Origin: Clostridiales bacterium
GTDB taxonomy: Bacteria; Bacillota; Clostridia; Oscillospirales; Oscillospiraceae
Direction: 5' to 3'
Assembly: GCA_022782265.1 (NCBI GenBank)
Contig: JALFOM010000068.1
Span: 1-51,009 of the forward strand
DNA length: 51,009 bases
Shown here: piece after piece, positions 50,463 through 51,009 of the stretch
Layout of the letters: each line of letters opens with the position of its first letter
Numbering within the stretch: the first letter of the stretch is position 1
Translations under genes and position numbers: made by a program
Notes under the pieces: generated by a model
The model's input: only the letters and a program-made list of their open reading frames with translations
Told to the model about the DNA's origin: nothing
The model's database searches: none

Positions 50463-51009
50463 TGAACAATGTATTTGCCAGGCTTGGACTGATGAAAAAT
50501 AAAAAACAGGAGGGACAGGTAGATACCACGATGAAAAATGATTTAATTTGGCTGAGGATTTTGATTAACATTGATAAGCTGAACCGTAAGTTAAAGGAAC
50601 CCGGCTGGAGCTATGAAAACAAGCAGGAAGCATACCGTTTAAAGGATGAGGTGATACAAAAGTTGCTTGTGTCCAGACCGTCTGAGGTTGCAGTTTACCT
50701 TTATTATGTCCCGTATTATCTCTATTCTACCGGAACAAAAGATCAAGCCGGACGGCTTATGAGGCAGGATACTGAGCGGCACCCCTTTGAGTACTATCTT
50801 TCCCAGGTGTCTCCGTCTGTAAACGACATTGAGATTCCTGAAAAAGCCTCTGTCGAAGTTGTGGCAGAGTGCCTGGGGCAGACTTTCAGCTTCCATATGC
50901 CAATCAGTAAAATCGAAGAATGCGGATACTCGGCGGCATCGCTGGAAAGAAAAGCGTGGATCAGTCAAAGCGCCTTTACTGATCTTTTCCTACGCAATAC
51001 CAAAGAAAA
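50462..51009 (+). CDS. Hypothetical protein, cut by the window end
   Basis: An open frame with no stop runs to the window edge (182 residues visible). It begins MNNVFARLGLMKNKK; an ATG at 50459 is in frame too. AGGAGG (50449-50454) is a strong SD. The start overlaps the DUF1810 stop, so the two are probably one operon. Visible features are a basic N terminus, a helical DLIWLRILINIDKLNRKLKE stretch and a later mixed region with KLLVSRPSEVAVYLYYVPYY. Family not recognised. Confidence 0.7.
   Translation, partial: MNNVFARLGLMKNKKQEGQVDTTMKNDLIWLRILINIDKLNRKLKEPGWSYENKQEAYRLKDEVIQKLLVSRPSEVAVYLYYVPYYLYSTGTKDQAGRLMRQDTERHPFEYYLSQVSPSVNDIEIPEKASVEVVAECLGQTFSFHMPISKIEECGYSAASLERKAWISQSAFTDLFLRNTKE

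Noticed and set aside
1-51009. CRISPR arrays, rRNA genes, prophage or intact transposase
   Set aside because: I found no regularly spaced repeats, no rRNA sequence, no phage structural genes and no transposase or integrase frame.

Overview
The window reads as a core chromosomal segment of a GC-rich Clostridia genome, most likely the family Oscillospiraceae. I infer this from the strong SD motifs, the fused IspH-S1 gene, the TIGR03960/TIGR03936 pair next to a SpoIVFB-like protease, GerW/YtfJ (a sporulation protein), RqcH, Mini-III and the high GC coding bias. Species cannot be read from the sequence by eye.

Layout. Positions 1-2480 are a lower-GC accessory stretch: a CorA-type transporter, a foldback element, a decayed gene end, a ferritin-like protein and a 21-codon ORF. 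It ends at a tRNA-Pro(CGG) gene on the minus strand. Positions 2660-6581 carry an M23/M50 peptidase pair and two radical-SAM-associated genes. Positions 6726-9595 carry rplS, lepB, rbgA, rnhB and yraN. A DUF1540 gene and a phosphoesterase follow. Positions 10674-17015 are the protein quality-control block tig-clpP-clpX-lon-engB. Positions 17119-24310 hold a second M50 protease, scpA-scpB (chromosome segregation), DUF2953, ytfJ, a D,D-carboxypeptidase, a pseudouridine synthase, an RpiR regulator and a flavoprotein. cmk and the ispH-S1 fusion follow (24312-27055).

Positions 27115-32676 are mixed in strand: a lysophospholipase-like hydrolase, a dUTPase, an ECF sigma/anti-sigma pair, an hsp20-DUF308 unit under a CIRCE operator, and ackA. 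Positions 32788-38973 hold tmcAL and a complete branched-chain amino acid ABC importer (livK-H-M-G-F). Positions 39117-42772 are the tightly packed operon prfA, a tsaC-coaE fusion and an M18 aminopeptidase. After about 425 bp of palindromic repeats come a ClpP-like protease, uppP, ftsK, mrnC and rqcH (43199-49581). The last 1.4 kb is AT-richer and poorly characterised.

Most genes form co-directional operons with 1-14 bp overlaps. Sigma-A-type promoters and intrinsic terminators mark the unit boundaries. I see no CRISPR array, rRNA, prophage or intact transposase, and nothing that amounts to a clearly new system. The points most worth following up are the tsaC-coaE fusion, a strong internal ribosome-binding site ahead of the S1 half of ispH-S1, the CIRCE-controlled hsp20-DUF308 unit, the hairpin covering the carboxypeptidase start, and the repeat block at 42843-43137.
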